64,000 bases of DNA from Xiphophorus maculatus (Eukaryota > Chordata > Actinopteri > Cyprinodontiformes > Poeciliidae): contig NC_036448.1 of NCBI RefSeq assembly GCF_002775205.1, positions 3,498,572 through 3,562,571 of the forward strand, given 5' to 3'. The notes below the pieces were generated by a model that was given only the letters and a program-made list of their open reading frames with translations, did no database searches and had not been told where the DNA came from. The position numbers and the translations under genes were made by a program. How positions within the stretch are numbered: the first letter of the stretch is position 1; the number at the start of each line of letters is the position of its first letter. Below are positions 43,146 through 55,887 of the stretch, piece by piece.

Positions 43146-45916
43146 CTAGTTCCAGCTTGTGTCTTGATTTAATTCTTCCTTGGCTCCCTTTGTCATTCTG
43201 AGAATTCTCAGATTTTGCATCAGTTCGTTCACATTTGTGTCTTCCTTTTTGTGTGGATGGAATTCCAAATCTGGAACGTTCAAAGCCCTAGAGAAAAATG
43301 GCAAAACATAAGACGTTTGAGAGGAATCTTTTCCGTGAAATGTGAGATTTTTCTGATTTTCTCAAAGTTACGAAGTCGACTATTTTTACCTGCCTTTCCT
43401 CCACAGCAGGTCGATGTAGTTCTCTTTATCCTCTAAAGACTTGGTTAACGAGTCAACTTCTCTCTGTTTTTCCAGGAGTTCTCTGAGGAGAAGATGATTC
43501 TTTTGCTCCAGAGTTTCACAAAATGCCTGCTCGGCAGACAAACAGCGTTTGAACTGAATCAGGAAGTCAGTATTCAACCCGTTTGAAAAACTAACCTCAC
43601 CCTGCTTTCCTCCGTACTGTAAAAGGGACTCGATGGGTCGTCCACAGACAGAAAATATCTCACAGGTTCGCTGAGAAACCAGAGATCTCTTCAATAGTTG
43701 AACAAAGACGACTCAGGGTGCCGTCTGCAGGAAGGGATCGTACCTTGTGCTAATATCTTTGGGGTGAGGGAACGTTTTTCACAGCACTGTACCTGCTCTT
43801 AACAGATTCCTAACCTGTAGAGAAACTAAACCTCCTCCTTCGTGTTGTTCTTGGCTTCACGCCCTGTCAGGTCGTGACCTTCGTACGAGGTCAGCCTTGA
43901 TGGAATTGTGCGGTCGGTGTGTGTAAATAACTCCCACCTGATCGCTGAGTATGCAGAAGTCTGCGTATCTTCTGAAGATCAGCCAGCTGCCTCCTTCAGG
44001 CCTCTTTATAAGAAACTTATAAACCTACAAAACAGATGGCGCTTTATGGAATTATTGATCAATCAACATCAAAATAAAGTATTGTAGGCATACATTTTGC
44101 TTATATGCTTATTTTACAAATGCACCCCTTGTGACGTATTCTGAATCTTTTCAGACTAACAGACTAACAGATATAGTCACTTCATAAACTCTCTGCCTTC
44201 TAAATAACATTACCTGGTGATCATGAAAGGTTTATTGTTTATTGCTTTATTTTTAGCCATAGAAAAAGAAAACATGTACATGATGCCCCTGAGTAGGTAA
44301 AAACAAAAACAAATACATATGCATTCACTTTTTCACAAATATATTCAGTAATATTAGAACAAGACACTGTCTGGGTCAAGTTCTTATTTTATGTAATAAT
44401 ACTTTATTTAGAATGCAGTAAGCTTGAAACGGAGTGGGAAGAAGACAGACTTATTTACGCCCACTCCCTTTAAAAATAATCTAAAAGTCTATAATACATG
44501 GTGAGATGATATTAAATTATTGTTAATTCTACACATGTAGAATGTGTGGAATGTACTTTTTAGTGTAGAATGTACTTTTTAGTGCTAAAAAGTAAAAAGT
44601 ACACTAAAAAAGTGTACTTTTTAGCATTCTTTGGAACTGCTGTGGCTATCAACTTCTGTTTTCTGGTATTTATTTGTGTGTTTTGGGCTTTTCTGTGATG
44701 TTTCTTTTTTTTTTTTTTTTTGCAATGTCTTGTGGTGTGAACCCCAGAAATAATAGTTTCTACTGTGGTACAGACAAATGGGGGATCCTTAAATAAACTG
44801 GTCAAAACTAAACAATGAATTCATAAAAAAAGATCTGATCAGTCTTCTCTTAATCTAAATATGATGTCACCCCCCCCATCTGCCAATCACAAATACTAAA
44901 ATAAAAAAAATGATAAGGCTGGCATCTGAATCTTTTCCAAAACTTTTGACTGGGAATGTTTCTGTAAAAATGTTGGTCATGCGACTAAACGTCGCAACAA
45001 ACCCTCAAAAGAATTACCATAAAGACAAAAGTCAGAAAATGAAAAGAGCAAGCGCATGTCATTACAGAGTTCTTGATTTTCATTCATGATACAGTAGGGC
45101 TGGATGATACGGCTGACAAACGTATCACCATATCAGCATTTCATATATTGATAATAATTGATTAGTTGCTTTTTCTAATATCTGAAATACTGGCACCACA
45201 TTTCCTGTTTTAGCCACAGTTTTCACTCGTTGCTTTTTTCCCCTTTTTTTTTCTTTGAGCAGTTAAAAGTCACGGTGATAAAACCTGAAACTGCTGCTGT
45301 GACTCATTTGGTTGTTGCTAGGTAGCCAAAGAAAGAGTGATTTTGGTTGATTCCACCAATCTCACCTAGCTGTCCGTAAGAAGTTGAGCAGCTAAAGCCT
45401 TTCCTCTGCCTACGTCCCCCAGAATGCTGTGTGGTTCTGGATGGGAATTCAGTGAATATTCTATATATTGAATTTCATCTTCGTCCTAGAATAATAGCAT
45501 AGATCATTTTTTGACAATAGTCCTTCTTTTTCTGCCAAATCATCTTTTGCTAAAAAAAAATGACTTAAGCCATTATTTTAGGAAGAAGACAATATTGAAT
45601 ATTATATCAGACGTATTACCTATTGACATTCATCATGTTTCTACTGTGATATTTACTGTTTTGATTTATTTTCTTTATCAGGGACCGGACTTCCTACCGT
45701 GAACTTTTCCCTCTCCCTCAGAATCTCATAGCCCAGCAGAGTTGCGCTGATGGGTGTCTCCTCTTCCTCGGTGTTCCCTGGCCTGTCACTCTGCTCTCCT
45801 CTGGGTCTCCTGCAGGCCTCATCTACGGTGAGCGTAGAAGCCCCTCTGTTCAAACTGGAGCTATTCACTATGAACCAGTTGACAGCTAAATGGACTGGAA
45901 CAAACGGGTCAGCCAT
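43146..45916 (-). CDS. snx16: Sorting nexin 16-like gene, PX-domain core exon not found
   Basis: Minus-strand exons: 45916-45698 (73 codons, starts MADPFVPVHL, ends LGYEILREREKFT), 44024-43938 (29 codons, VYKFLIKRPEGGSW, RRYADF), 43670-43601 (VRYFLSVDDPSSPF, EES), 43526-43390 (AFCETLEQKN coiled coil), 43287-43146 (ends in TAG). These match human SNX16 in order: N-terminus, first PX strands, end of PX, coiled coil. SNX16 binds PI3P through PX and oligomerises through the coiled coil on endosomes. The segment between the second and third exons, with the proline-rich loop and PPK-type lipid-binding residues, is not visible in the 267-base gap. The phases also do not join (0 against a need for 2). 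The gene is either decaying, altered in splicing, or mis-assembled. The C-terminal exon differs from human. Confidence 0.8.
43527..43600 (-). other. 74-base mini-intron of snx16
   Basis: Donor GTGAGG and acceptor CCGAGCAG separate exon ends that correspond to the continuous human stretch EESRAFCETLE. The intron itself has no stop in one frame that runs into the coiled-coil exon. Confidence 0.7.
44530..44640. repeat. Cluster of short palindromic repeats in snx16 intron 1
   Basis: The string GTACTTTTTAG and its complement occur several times in direct and inverted order, forming possible hairpins. No transposon ends were identified. Confidence 0.6.
45100..45650. repeat. Repeat-derived sequence in snx16 intron 1
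   Basis: It begins AGGGCTGGATGATACGGCTG, a form typical of dispersed non-autonomous elements in fish. Only one copy lies in this window, so the call rests on recognition. Confidence 0.4.
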
Positions 45917-45919
45917 CCG

Positions 45920-47340
45920 ACGGTTTTTTTTATTTTTTATTTTTTTTGAAAGTGAACACCTGCTAACACACACGAAACAAGTTCATTTATAGCCACAATG
46001 AGAAATAAATACAAGGACACCATCCTGACGGATTCTGGTAAGTTTACTTACTTCAAGTCAGAGCCGCTTTAACACCAGTTTCATTCCTCGTCCGAACTGT
46101 GGGATAGTCTCGCTGACTCATCAAAAACAATAGGCCACTTTATGTGGCTGGATGTTGAGTAAGCAGTAGTTATAGTGTAGCAAGAAATTTATTGACCTTA
46201 TGGGTTACACGCGTTTACAATTACAGAGGGTCAATGCACATACAGTCATGTGCTACTGTGTGCCAGACAGGAGGTACTTCCTGTTTCTTTTAAATGCTAA
46301 TTCAAATCAATTAACTGGATGCCAGAAACTTCTCAGCCATGTTATATTTACAAAAGAAAGGCTAAAACTAGCCTTTTTAAAAAAAAATTCAATCATTTCT
46401 AGGACACAATGGAGCATTAGCTAAGGAAAAAATGGAATCAATAGAACAAAGTCATAATATTATGATAATAATATCATAATGTAGAAAAATGTAGTCTGAC
46501 GAGGGTGTTACAAGTCATAATCGTATTAGATTAAAATTTAAAAAAACAAAACAAACAACAATAAAAGTTAGAATATTACCAGAAAGAAATTGTCACGAAA
46601 AATAATAACAAAAAAATTATAATGAAGAATGTTGAACATCTTGTGTATTTGTACTTTTGTGTATTGCCTTTACACAAAAGAAAATAGTTCATCTTTTAAC
46701 CACATCAGTATCAAATTATTTTGAGTTGCTGGACTTTTAAACAGTTTTACAAAGACTGTGTCTATTTCGAAGACAGAACCACACAAACCTACTCAGTAGG
46801 TCAGATCCTGATTACCATTTTCATTACCATCAAGCTTGGTCTGTTAGAATTAGGATATTGTTTGAAAATTGCATGATGGCCCCAATTTTTTTCTTATTTT
46901 ACCAAGAATCCAAATTGTCTTCCTCCATCTTCGTCATACTTCAGCAAGCTTCAATGTTTTCCTCTGTTTACAATCTCCAAAATATCCAAAAGCAGACCAT
47001 ATCTCACATCATAGACTTTGTTGATATGGCATTGCATTTCTAATCCTATAATGGCTGATGCCATAACGCACTGGTGGAAAATCTCTCCTGATCACTTTAT
47101 TTATTTATGTTGGGTTTTTTTTTTTACGTTGCTTGTTTATGTGATATCATTATTTTTTTATTTGTTGAAGAGAGATAATTAAAAATAATTTATTTGTTTA
47201 TCAATTTATTTCTTTAGTATCTCAAATTTAATACAAGACCTGACAAACCAATGAAACGGTGACATTTTCTCTAAGCTCACGGTAAACAAGCAGTCACATG
47301 GCTGAATGCAAGTTCAGTCTGACACCTTTGAGGAAAACCC
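45920..47340. other. Spacer between divergent snx16 and ripk2
   Basis: The two genes are transcribed away from each other across about 2 kb. No exon is supported. The sequence directly upstream of the snx16 ATG is A-rich on the minus strand and has no acceptor, so that exon is probably the 5'-most coding one. Confidence 0.45.
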
Positions 47341-47348
47341 CGATTTCT

Positions 47349-47358
47349 GGAAATTCCC
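47349..47358. promoter_or_regulatory. Consensus NF-kappaB site upstream of ripk2
   Basis: GGAAATTCCC is a full palindromic-type kappaB motif, 640 bases upstream of the ripk2 start codon. RIPK2 acts upstream of NF-kappaB, so feedback control is plausible, but one motif may be chance. Confidence 0.4.
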
Positions 47359-47599
47359 GCATATCTGAAACCCCCCTAGCCTCCCCTCGGAATATCTTAC
47401 TTCAAGTGAAATTGGAACAATAAAATGAACTGAGCAACTATCATGAATATTGTCTTTATGAAAATAACTCACACACGTCCTATTAGAAATTACGGGCTTC
47501 CATATACTCATAACGTCTGCTTCCATCCGATAACATGAACTACGTGTCCACGTGTTTTATTTTAACTGTTGAAATATCTTTAATCCTACAGACTTGAAC

Positions 47600-47997
47600 A
47601 TATCACACAGACCCGGAAATGAGTCGTCATTGGCAGCACAGAAAGTGGCTCTCTTAAATTATCGCGCAGCTCCCGCAGCGGAGCATTAACTCCCCCCTCC
47701 GCTGAGTCGCCAGGGCGGCACTACATCAATAAACCGAGAATTGAACGCGTACTTGCTCAGTTATGATGTTCTCTTAATAGGTAAAAAAATTTTTTTACAA
47801 AATAAATCGCTGAACAGCGTCGCTGACTCCTCTCGTTCAGCCTGTAGTTAGCTTAGCTCACTAACATTCGCGACGTTTCGGCAGGCGAGTAAATGGGATA
47901 GCTGTTCCTCGTTGCGTTTTACCGCAAGAGGCAGTTCTGCTGTCTGTCCGAGGCTGAGCCTGTCCAGTCCGCGTATACCTCCCTGTTAGAGAGCGTC
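47600..47997 (+). promoter_or_regulatory. Probable ripk2 promoter and 5' untranslated region
   Basis: GC content and CpG density rise here (for example ATCGCGCAGCTCCCGCAGCG near 47660) compared with flanking AT-rich DNA. No TATA box is obvious. The transcription start is not determined. Confidence 0.5.
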
Positions 47998-50900
47998 ATG
48001 GAGCCGCACGGGGCCGCGGGCTGCGTCAACATCGGGACCTTAACGAGCACTCTGCCGGTGATCCCCTACCAGAAGCTGACGGACCTGTACTACCTGAGCA
48101 GAGGGGGCTTCGGCACCGTCTTCAAGGCGCAGCACTCCGACTGGAGAACCACCGTGGCCATCAAGTGCCTGAAGCTCGACTCGGTCGGAGAAAGGTACAG
48201 GTGTCAATGTTGTTTTCAGTGCAGTAAGTTTGTTTGGAGATAACGTCCTAACTGAAGTTAAATTGCAGGCTAAATTCAGTTTAGCCTGCTGGACAAAGTT
48301 CTTAGAGCAAATTATATCAGAACTCATTCAGGTGGCGGACAAAACAACAAACAACCAATAAAGTAAAGCGTCCCCACATCCTGATCCTGCCACCACTATG
48401 CTTCATGGTGTTTCTTCCAGGTTTGCATCGACCGGAATAAATAGAGAATCACAACATTATTAAAAATCAGAATTTCTTCCATATTTTCCCTTTTATCAGA
48501 CTACTAAAGAAAATATGGTGAAATGATTTAATGATTTGCCACCATCCTGCCAGTGGTTGTTGCTTTCAGGGGTTTTCCACCAGACTGTCACTTTAAAGTT
48601 GGGCAAGCCAAACATGCAGATGGCCACGCTTAGCTTTTTGGATCATATGGGCATGTTTACTCATGTCTGCATGTGGGAAACTTTTCTAGATGAGCTGCAG
48701 TTTCTATTTGATATGAAATCAGCCACTTAAAGAACTGCTGTGCAACAACCGGTGGTATGTGCTTCCTTTTCAGCTTACAGTTCTAACTCATTCAGAGGAA
48801 TCTGTCCCAAATGGCAAACAAAATGCATAATCATAGTGTTGATGATTACATAAAAATGGATTGTTCATCATTTAAGCATTCTTTTAAGTATTTATTATTA
48901 TTACTATTATAAATGTTCCTAATCAAGTGATATTAAATGTTTCAAGGCTGGATTGTGATTATGTGTCTGAAAAATAATAAAGAACCAGCTAATATTTTAA
49001 AACATTGATATTATAACAATGCAGGGTTTAGCAGTTTTATTCCTGGAATAATTGCTGTGAGTTTCTGCAAGAAGAACGACACTAAAAGTACCAGCAACAT
49101 GTTTGTTTTTCTTGTCCTTAGGTTGAAAACTGTTTTTAATCTTGATTTCCACAAAACTTAGAATCTCATAAAAGAAAAATTATTCATCCTCTCTTTGCAA
49201 AAGTTTTATGCTTTTCCACATTGTAAACTCCAAAGATTTAAGTCAAAGTGTTGCTCTTTAAGATTGACCAGACATTTAATGTAATAGATGTTAGTGAAAT
49301 TTCTAAGTTACTGCTTTTCAAAGTCATTTCACATTTGCGCCTCTAATCAAGTTGTATTTAGCTGGACTGAAGGCAAAACTGGATCTTTCTAAGGTAAGAT
49401 AAAGAAATACCTTTACTTTAATAGAGGGTAAAAGTATTTACCCTGCAGACAGTCTATTTAGACAGAAGTTTAGCAAAAATAGATGTCGATTGACTGCATA
49501 CATTTCTTTATCTCACTGTTGGGAATCTGTGCTTAGCGTTTTGGCTGGAGGGGCAGAGGTCACCTGAGTCTTTCGCTGTGTTTCAGAGAGAGGAAGTGCT
49601 TGCTGAAGGAGGCCGAGGTGCTCCACAAAGCCAGGTTTAACCACATCATCCAGATTTTTGGCATCTGCAACGAGCCCGAATTCTTCTGCATAGTGACAGA
49701 GTTCATGAGCAATGGCTCTCTGGACCAGCTGCTGCACGAGGTAACCGCACGGCATCCCGGCGAGCTCTGACTCCGTTTCTGGTTTGGATGGTGAAGGAGG
49801 GATTCGTTAGCAGAACTTGGTGGGTTAGAATCGGCTGCGTTGCGATGCGTTTAAGCCACGCAGGACAACCGGCCCTTCACTGCTGCACCCTAAGACTTAG
49901 AACTGCTAGAGTCGTAATAGCATAAGCAATACTCAAGTATTTGAAAATTATGAAATTCTAATATTTTTCTTGGGCAGTGAGGATAGCATGGAGCTTCTGG
50001 TCAAGAGACGTATTAAAATAACCATCATCAGTTGGTATCAGTTTATACCCAGTTATATATTGGACTACATATCAACAGGCTTGTCACAATAACAAATTTT
50101 GCTGGAGGATAAGTTGTCCCAGAAGTTATTGCAATAAACTATAATTGTGTTGTTTTATTCAAACAATGTAACAGTAATGACATCATAATGCAAGAACACA
50201 TTCTCAAAAAGATCAATGAACTTTAAATCACAATGAGCATTTAACCCTGGAACTCGAAGACGTTTTAAATATCCAAAATAACCACAAACAAACAACAAAT
50301 AATATCAATTATGATGTCTCTGTAAACAAAATAGTCCTTCAAAAAGTAGTAGTTGAGACCAAAATACCAAATTGAAGAGTTTTATCATCCAGCTTTTTAG
50401 TCAAAAGAGAGAAAAGAGAAAATCAATAAATCAAGCAAATGGAAATTATTGAGCTTGTTTTAACTTATTATGTGATTAACTGATTTGCTGCGACAGGCCT
50501 ACCTGTTAATGTTCTGTAATTAGCATTAGCATTAGCCCTATTCTTTAGTGAACATGGCACCAGAACGGTTTCCAGGAATGACTGGTTCATTTCTGAACTG
50601 CTCTGCTTCTCCTATCACTATGGCAACGTGCCATATGAAAGTACTACAAGTCCCGCACTGCAGAAGTTCAGCTTATCTAGTTAGCTTAACAGTTCCTATT
50701 TTTTTGTAACTGTGTTGGTCGTACTCTTTGTTCTCCTGCTCCAACCGTAACGTCTTTATCATCTGTCATTAACTCAGCCTTTTCTCTTTTTTTTTTTTTG
50801 CCTTGGCTTGCTAGTAAGTGAAACTGAAAATAAAAGTGAAACACTGAAGCCGCCAGTCTTTGGTGAAACTCTGAAACAGTCCAGAGATCAGACCTGAGTC

Positions 50901-53900
50901 TTGGGGAATTCCCACATGAGCTAATCCACATTAGATTCTCTCTCACTTTGTGTTTGGGCTCTTGCATCACATTTCATCAGCTAAAGTGAATCTTTTCCAT
51001 CCACAGAAGGAGCTGTACCCGGTCCTCGCCTGGCCTCTGCGCCTGAGGACTCTGTACGAGATCGCTCTGGGGGTCAACTTCCTCCACAACATGACCCCGC
51101 CTCTGTTGCATCACGACCTGAAGACGCAGAACATTCTGCTGGACGGAGAATTTCATGTGAAGGTTTGCTGCCGAGACGTGTGACAAGAGGGTCGCTGGCA
51201 GAAGAGTTGTGCAGCGGGTTAGCTCTGAAACTCTTGCCGCTCTTTGCTCTTCCTCTCTCCAGATCGCAGACTTTGGTCTGTCCAAGTGGAGGCAGCTGTC
51301 TGTGAGTAAAGGCTCCGGGTCCAAGCCCACTGAGATGGAGGGCACTGTGATCTACATGCCCCCCGAGGAGTACGACCCATCCAAGACCCGGCGGGCCGAC
51401 GTGAAGCATGACATGTACAGGTGAGGCTTCAGAGCTGGAGCTACGGTCGCCTCAGTCGGGTTGATTATTCTTTCTTAGCCTGGTTAGGAATTTGTAGTGT
51501 TTTGGAAAACTATTCACACACTTTGATCTTTGCATTTCGTCACATTACGACAACTTCCGACTTATGTGTAGCTTATACAGACATGTTGTTTACGTACAGT
51601 AATTTTGCTGGAGGGCAAAAAGACGATTCTCTTCCTTGGCAGCCGTAGCTGCGCTGCCGCAGGAGAACGATTCCGTTAACAAAACGAAATAATGCTGTTA
51701 ATTTAGTGCAGAGCGCCAAATCAAAGGGAAAAATAATGCAGAAAAACCGATGAAGAACAACTGAAACACACTCGCAGTCTTCTTTTTTCTTGCTCTTCTC
51801 AATCTGGTCAGGTTTTTATACTAATCTGATTTAGAGAAGTCGGATCTTTTGACTAAATTGATGATATTTTTGTGACATTGTCAGTTCATTTCCATTAATA
51901 TTTCTCATCCAAAAAAGGCTTCAGGAGACAAAAAAAAGGTTTCTAACAGAGTGTATTAATTAAATGTTACAAACTTGGATTTCTGTAAATTGAATAACAA
52001 ATACTGATAAGGGTAAGTACATGTGAATTAGACATTATGTCTTCATTGTGTAAAATTCTCCATCTCTTTTGTGGCCTGATGGAATCTCTCCTCCTGCTCA
52101 TCACTCACTGATCCAGATTCTCAGGAAACAGATCAAGATGTGAGAACAAGTCATGCATTTTGACGCTCATGTTGCTCCATAGTTCAGAAAGTTGACCAGG
52201 TGGACCAAAACCAATGTGATTTTTGGATTCAGCACATCAAAACGACCCTAAAACATTGAAAAAGCCCAGACAATATTTTGACTGTTGACCAGTGTAATAA
52301 TCTAATACATTGTGTTGATCTGACACACAAGAACAACTTACAATACAAGGTGATTGTGACACAAACAGAAACAGATAAAGATCTACGAACTCTTGCAGGG
52401 CGCGGTAGATATCAGAACGACAGCCTCCGTCTGCACATGAGGGCAGCTCAGATTTTTGCCATAGTTATGGAAGGTGGATCCCCTGCCTGTCAGAGTGAAA
52501 CGCGGAGCGAAGCGGAGCTGTCATGTGAGGGCAAGAACAAAGAAGTGACGAGGGAGGATGTGGTAACGCCATCAGCCACAGAATTTATGAGGGACGAAAT
52601 AATTGCTATGAAAACGAACAAAGTTCACTTTTCTCTGCGGGGGGTTCCCCTGCTGCTTTTGAGCAAGATAATTCGATTGCTGCAACAAAGCGGGCCAGTG
52701 AGTCGTCACACTTCCCTAAACTTGCTCCAAAGTGGAGAACAGAAAACCAGCTGAGACCAGAGATGTGACTCCCAGTTTCCATAACCGGTTTCTCCCTGTG
52801 ACCTCCCCCCCTCACCCCCCCCTTGCAGCTACGCTATCATCATGTGGGAGGTCCTGTCCAGGCAGATTCCATACGAAGGTGAGTCATTATTCCACGTGCC
52901 GTCATGGCAACCACATGTGTGACTCCCCTGGCAGTGAGCTGAACGTGTGGCTGCGTCTCTGTTCGCTCAGAGGTGACCAACCCCATGCAGATCATGTTCG
53001 GCGTGCTGCGCGGGAAGCGACCCGACACCAGCCAGGACAGCCTGGCCGCCGACATCCCCAGCAGAGACACGCTCATCAGCCTGATGACCAGCGGCTGGAC
53101 CTCCAACCCCGACGAACGGCCCTCCTTCCTCAGTAAGCCGGCGCCAAAAGTATCACATTGTATCCACATCGCAGAGTCACATCCGCTCATCTCGCTGAGT
53201 AGCAGGAGTCATGTGAAAGTTTGCCATGACTAAGCATAAATTAAGTGCTAGCTTCCTGTTACATGCTGTCACACCTAGGCCTGTCTGAATAAGAATTTGT
53301 GGTAACACTTTATTTGACAGGGTGTGCATAAGACTGACATGACACTTATGTCATGTTTATGTCATAAACATCTGTCTATGTTTATGACATAGACAGATGT
53401 TTATGACATAAACATGACATAGCATCTGTCATGAACATGAAGGAGTCTTTATGAATGTCTATGACTGATGTCATGAAGTGTCATTCAGTAAATAATGACA
53501 CTTTTAATGCAAAGTTGGCACTTTTAATGGACTTTCAGTGTTATGCACTCCCCGTCAAATAGTTTTACCAATTTTATTTTATTTTTTTAATGAATTTTGA
53601 CATGTCATGATCTGAAAGACATTCAGATCAGACCACTTCAAGCCATCAGTCTGAAACATCAGCTCATAACCAATATCTATTCCAAACAGAAATGAGACGA
53701 AACAAAAAACAAAACGGAAACAAAAATCTAAATTTACACCTGTTTTTAGTCTGGTGTAATTGCCTTCAAGGAATTGAAGTAGTTGAGAAAATGTTTCCAC
53801 ATTTTAAAAATACCTGTCAGCACTTCCTCTGAACCTAAACTTGATGTGTTTTTTTTTCCTAGGCTTATAAAGCCAGTCATTTTATAAGCCTGGTGGGCTG

Positions 53901-55801
53901 CCAGGCTTTACTTGCGCCCCCAATCGGACTAGATGAAAACAAAAAAAAACTTTGGACACTTTAATAAGGATGAAGCAACTGATATTTATTTTAACTGTGT
54001 TTTGTTAATACTTTATGGTTGGTGTTTAGGTGTTAATAATATCTTCCAATGACAATTAATTTTCCATCCATGCTTTCAATTTTTTTTTCTTAACTTTAAA
54101 CAATTTTTACTCAAAAACACAGAGGGTCGCCTGCTGACCGCCCTGGCGCCTTTACCTCCGGCTTTCTGGGTCAAACCCTGCATGACATCCTTCAGTCAGA
54201 GTGACGGGTCAATAACGAAGTGAAGGCAATGACATCTGACCAAGGTTTATAGTGGGAAATATTGCTGGACAATAAATTGTCCCAGAAGTTATTGCGATTA
54301 GCGATAATATTGTTTTGAGAGCTTTTCAAGTAATATAACGCCAACAGAATAATACTGCAAGTACATCCTCTCAGAGACCCAATAAACCTTAATTTCTAAC
54401 AAACATTAACACTGGAACACGAAGACGTTTTAAAATATCAGAACTAAATAAAGGAAAGCACTCTCCACGGCGCCGACTGATGTGTCCGTTTCATTTTCAG
54501 CGTGTTTGATCGAGCTGGAGCCGATGGTGAGACGGTTCGACGAAATTGACTTCCTGGAGGCTGTGCTGCAGATCAAGAAGTCAAAGGTCAGTCTCGTCTT
54601 TAACGCGTTCATGGGGTTTTTAAATGGCACAGGGACAGATCCTGTGGTTTGTACTGAGACTGCAGTGGAAGTTCATGAAGGAAAGTACCTGTGATGTTTG
54701 TCATGTTGCCAATGGCGGGACTTTGAAATGTTTTCATTTCATCTCTTCATATGCAGCTATTGGAAAGAAGGAGTGCAAATGCAAAAATCATTTTATTTTA
54801 CATATGATGAAATTTGCAGGAATATAATTTAACAGAGGAAAGACTTCTATATATTTTAAATAAAATGAGACGTTCAGAGAGGAGGTTTAATTATTCAACT
54901 AAATGCTTCAGATCAGAGACGGTGGCGTTTCAGTCCATTTTTGCTTGATGAAGTTAAAAAAGTGAAACTAAAACAAAAGTTTTAAAAAGAGACTGTTTCA
55001 TTTGATAACCTTTGAAAACAGGCAACTAGTAAAATAACTGGATTACTTTCTTGGGGAACTAATGACTATTTCCAAGTACGGCTCACCGAACAATTTATTT
55101 TAGTAAACGACTATTCGATCAATTACTCTGGTGATTAATCAATTATGTGGATCTAAAATCCTGGATTTTAGAGTCTGAGTACTCCAGTTAGCCATTAATC
55201 ACTAAATCAGCTGACGATTATTTCAATAATCAGTTGATCACAGCTTGAGGTGTGATGAATAAACCTGCACTTTATCCCAAACATGCAGTTCCATTTCAAC
55301 AAATACTCAACAAAACAAAGAACAACAGAAAGATAAAGCAGACAAATATGAGAAGCAGAGAATGACATCATGAATTCAATCAGATACCTGAAACTGGATG
55401 GAAAGAAGAAGTAAAAACCTATTCAATCATTTAAGTTGGTGTGTCACATAAAATCAATATAAAATGTTGTTTATAAATTTAGTTGTAATGTGACAAACTG
55501 TAAAAAGGTTAAAGGGAACAAATACTTCAGACACTTTGGGTAATGAAAACTTTAGGTAACGCTGTTCATAGTAAATGACACGCACATTATTAGTCATTAT
55601 TTGTCAGATGGATGAAGCCATTTTTCCAGTTGAGGAACTTCATCATCTCACCACCTGATGCTGATTCCTGGCCCAGGTGAACAGAGAGACGCTGAATATT
55701 GCAAAACTGTGTAATCTGGGACAGTTTGAGCTGTAATGCGACGCCCAGCAGAGGCTGAGAAACGAAAAATCCCCCCTCAACACATCCTTCTCCTTTTCTA
55801 G

Positions 55802-55887
<86 letters not shown>

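Noticed and set aside
43770..43830. A 22-nt micro-exon in the snx16 gap (acceptor CTCTACAG, donor GTACAG)
   Set aside because: Its length leaves the wrong phase and its translation does not match the PX domain.
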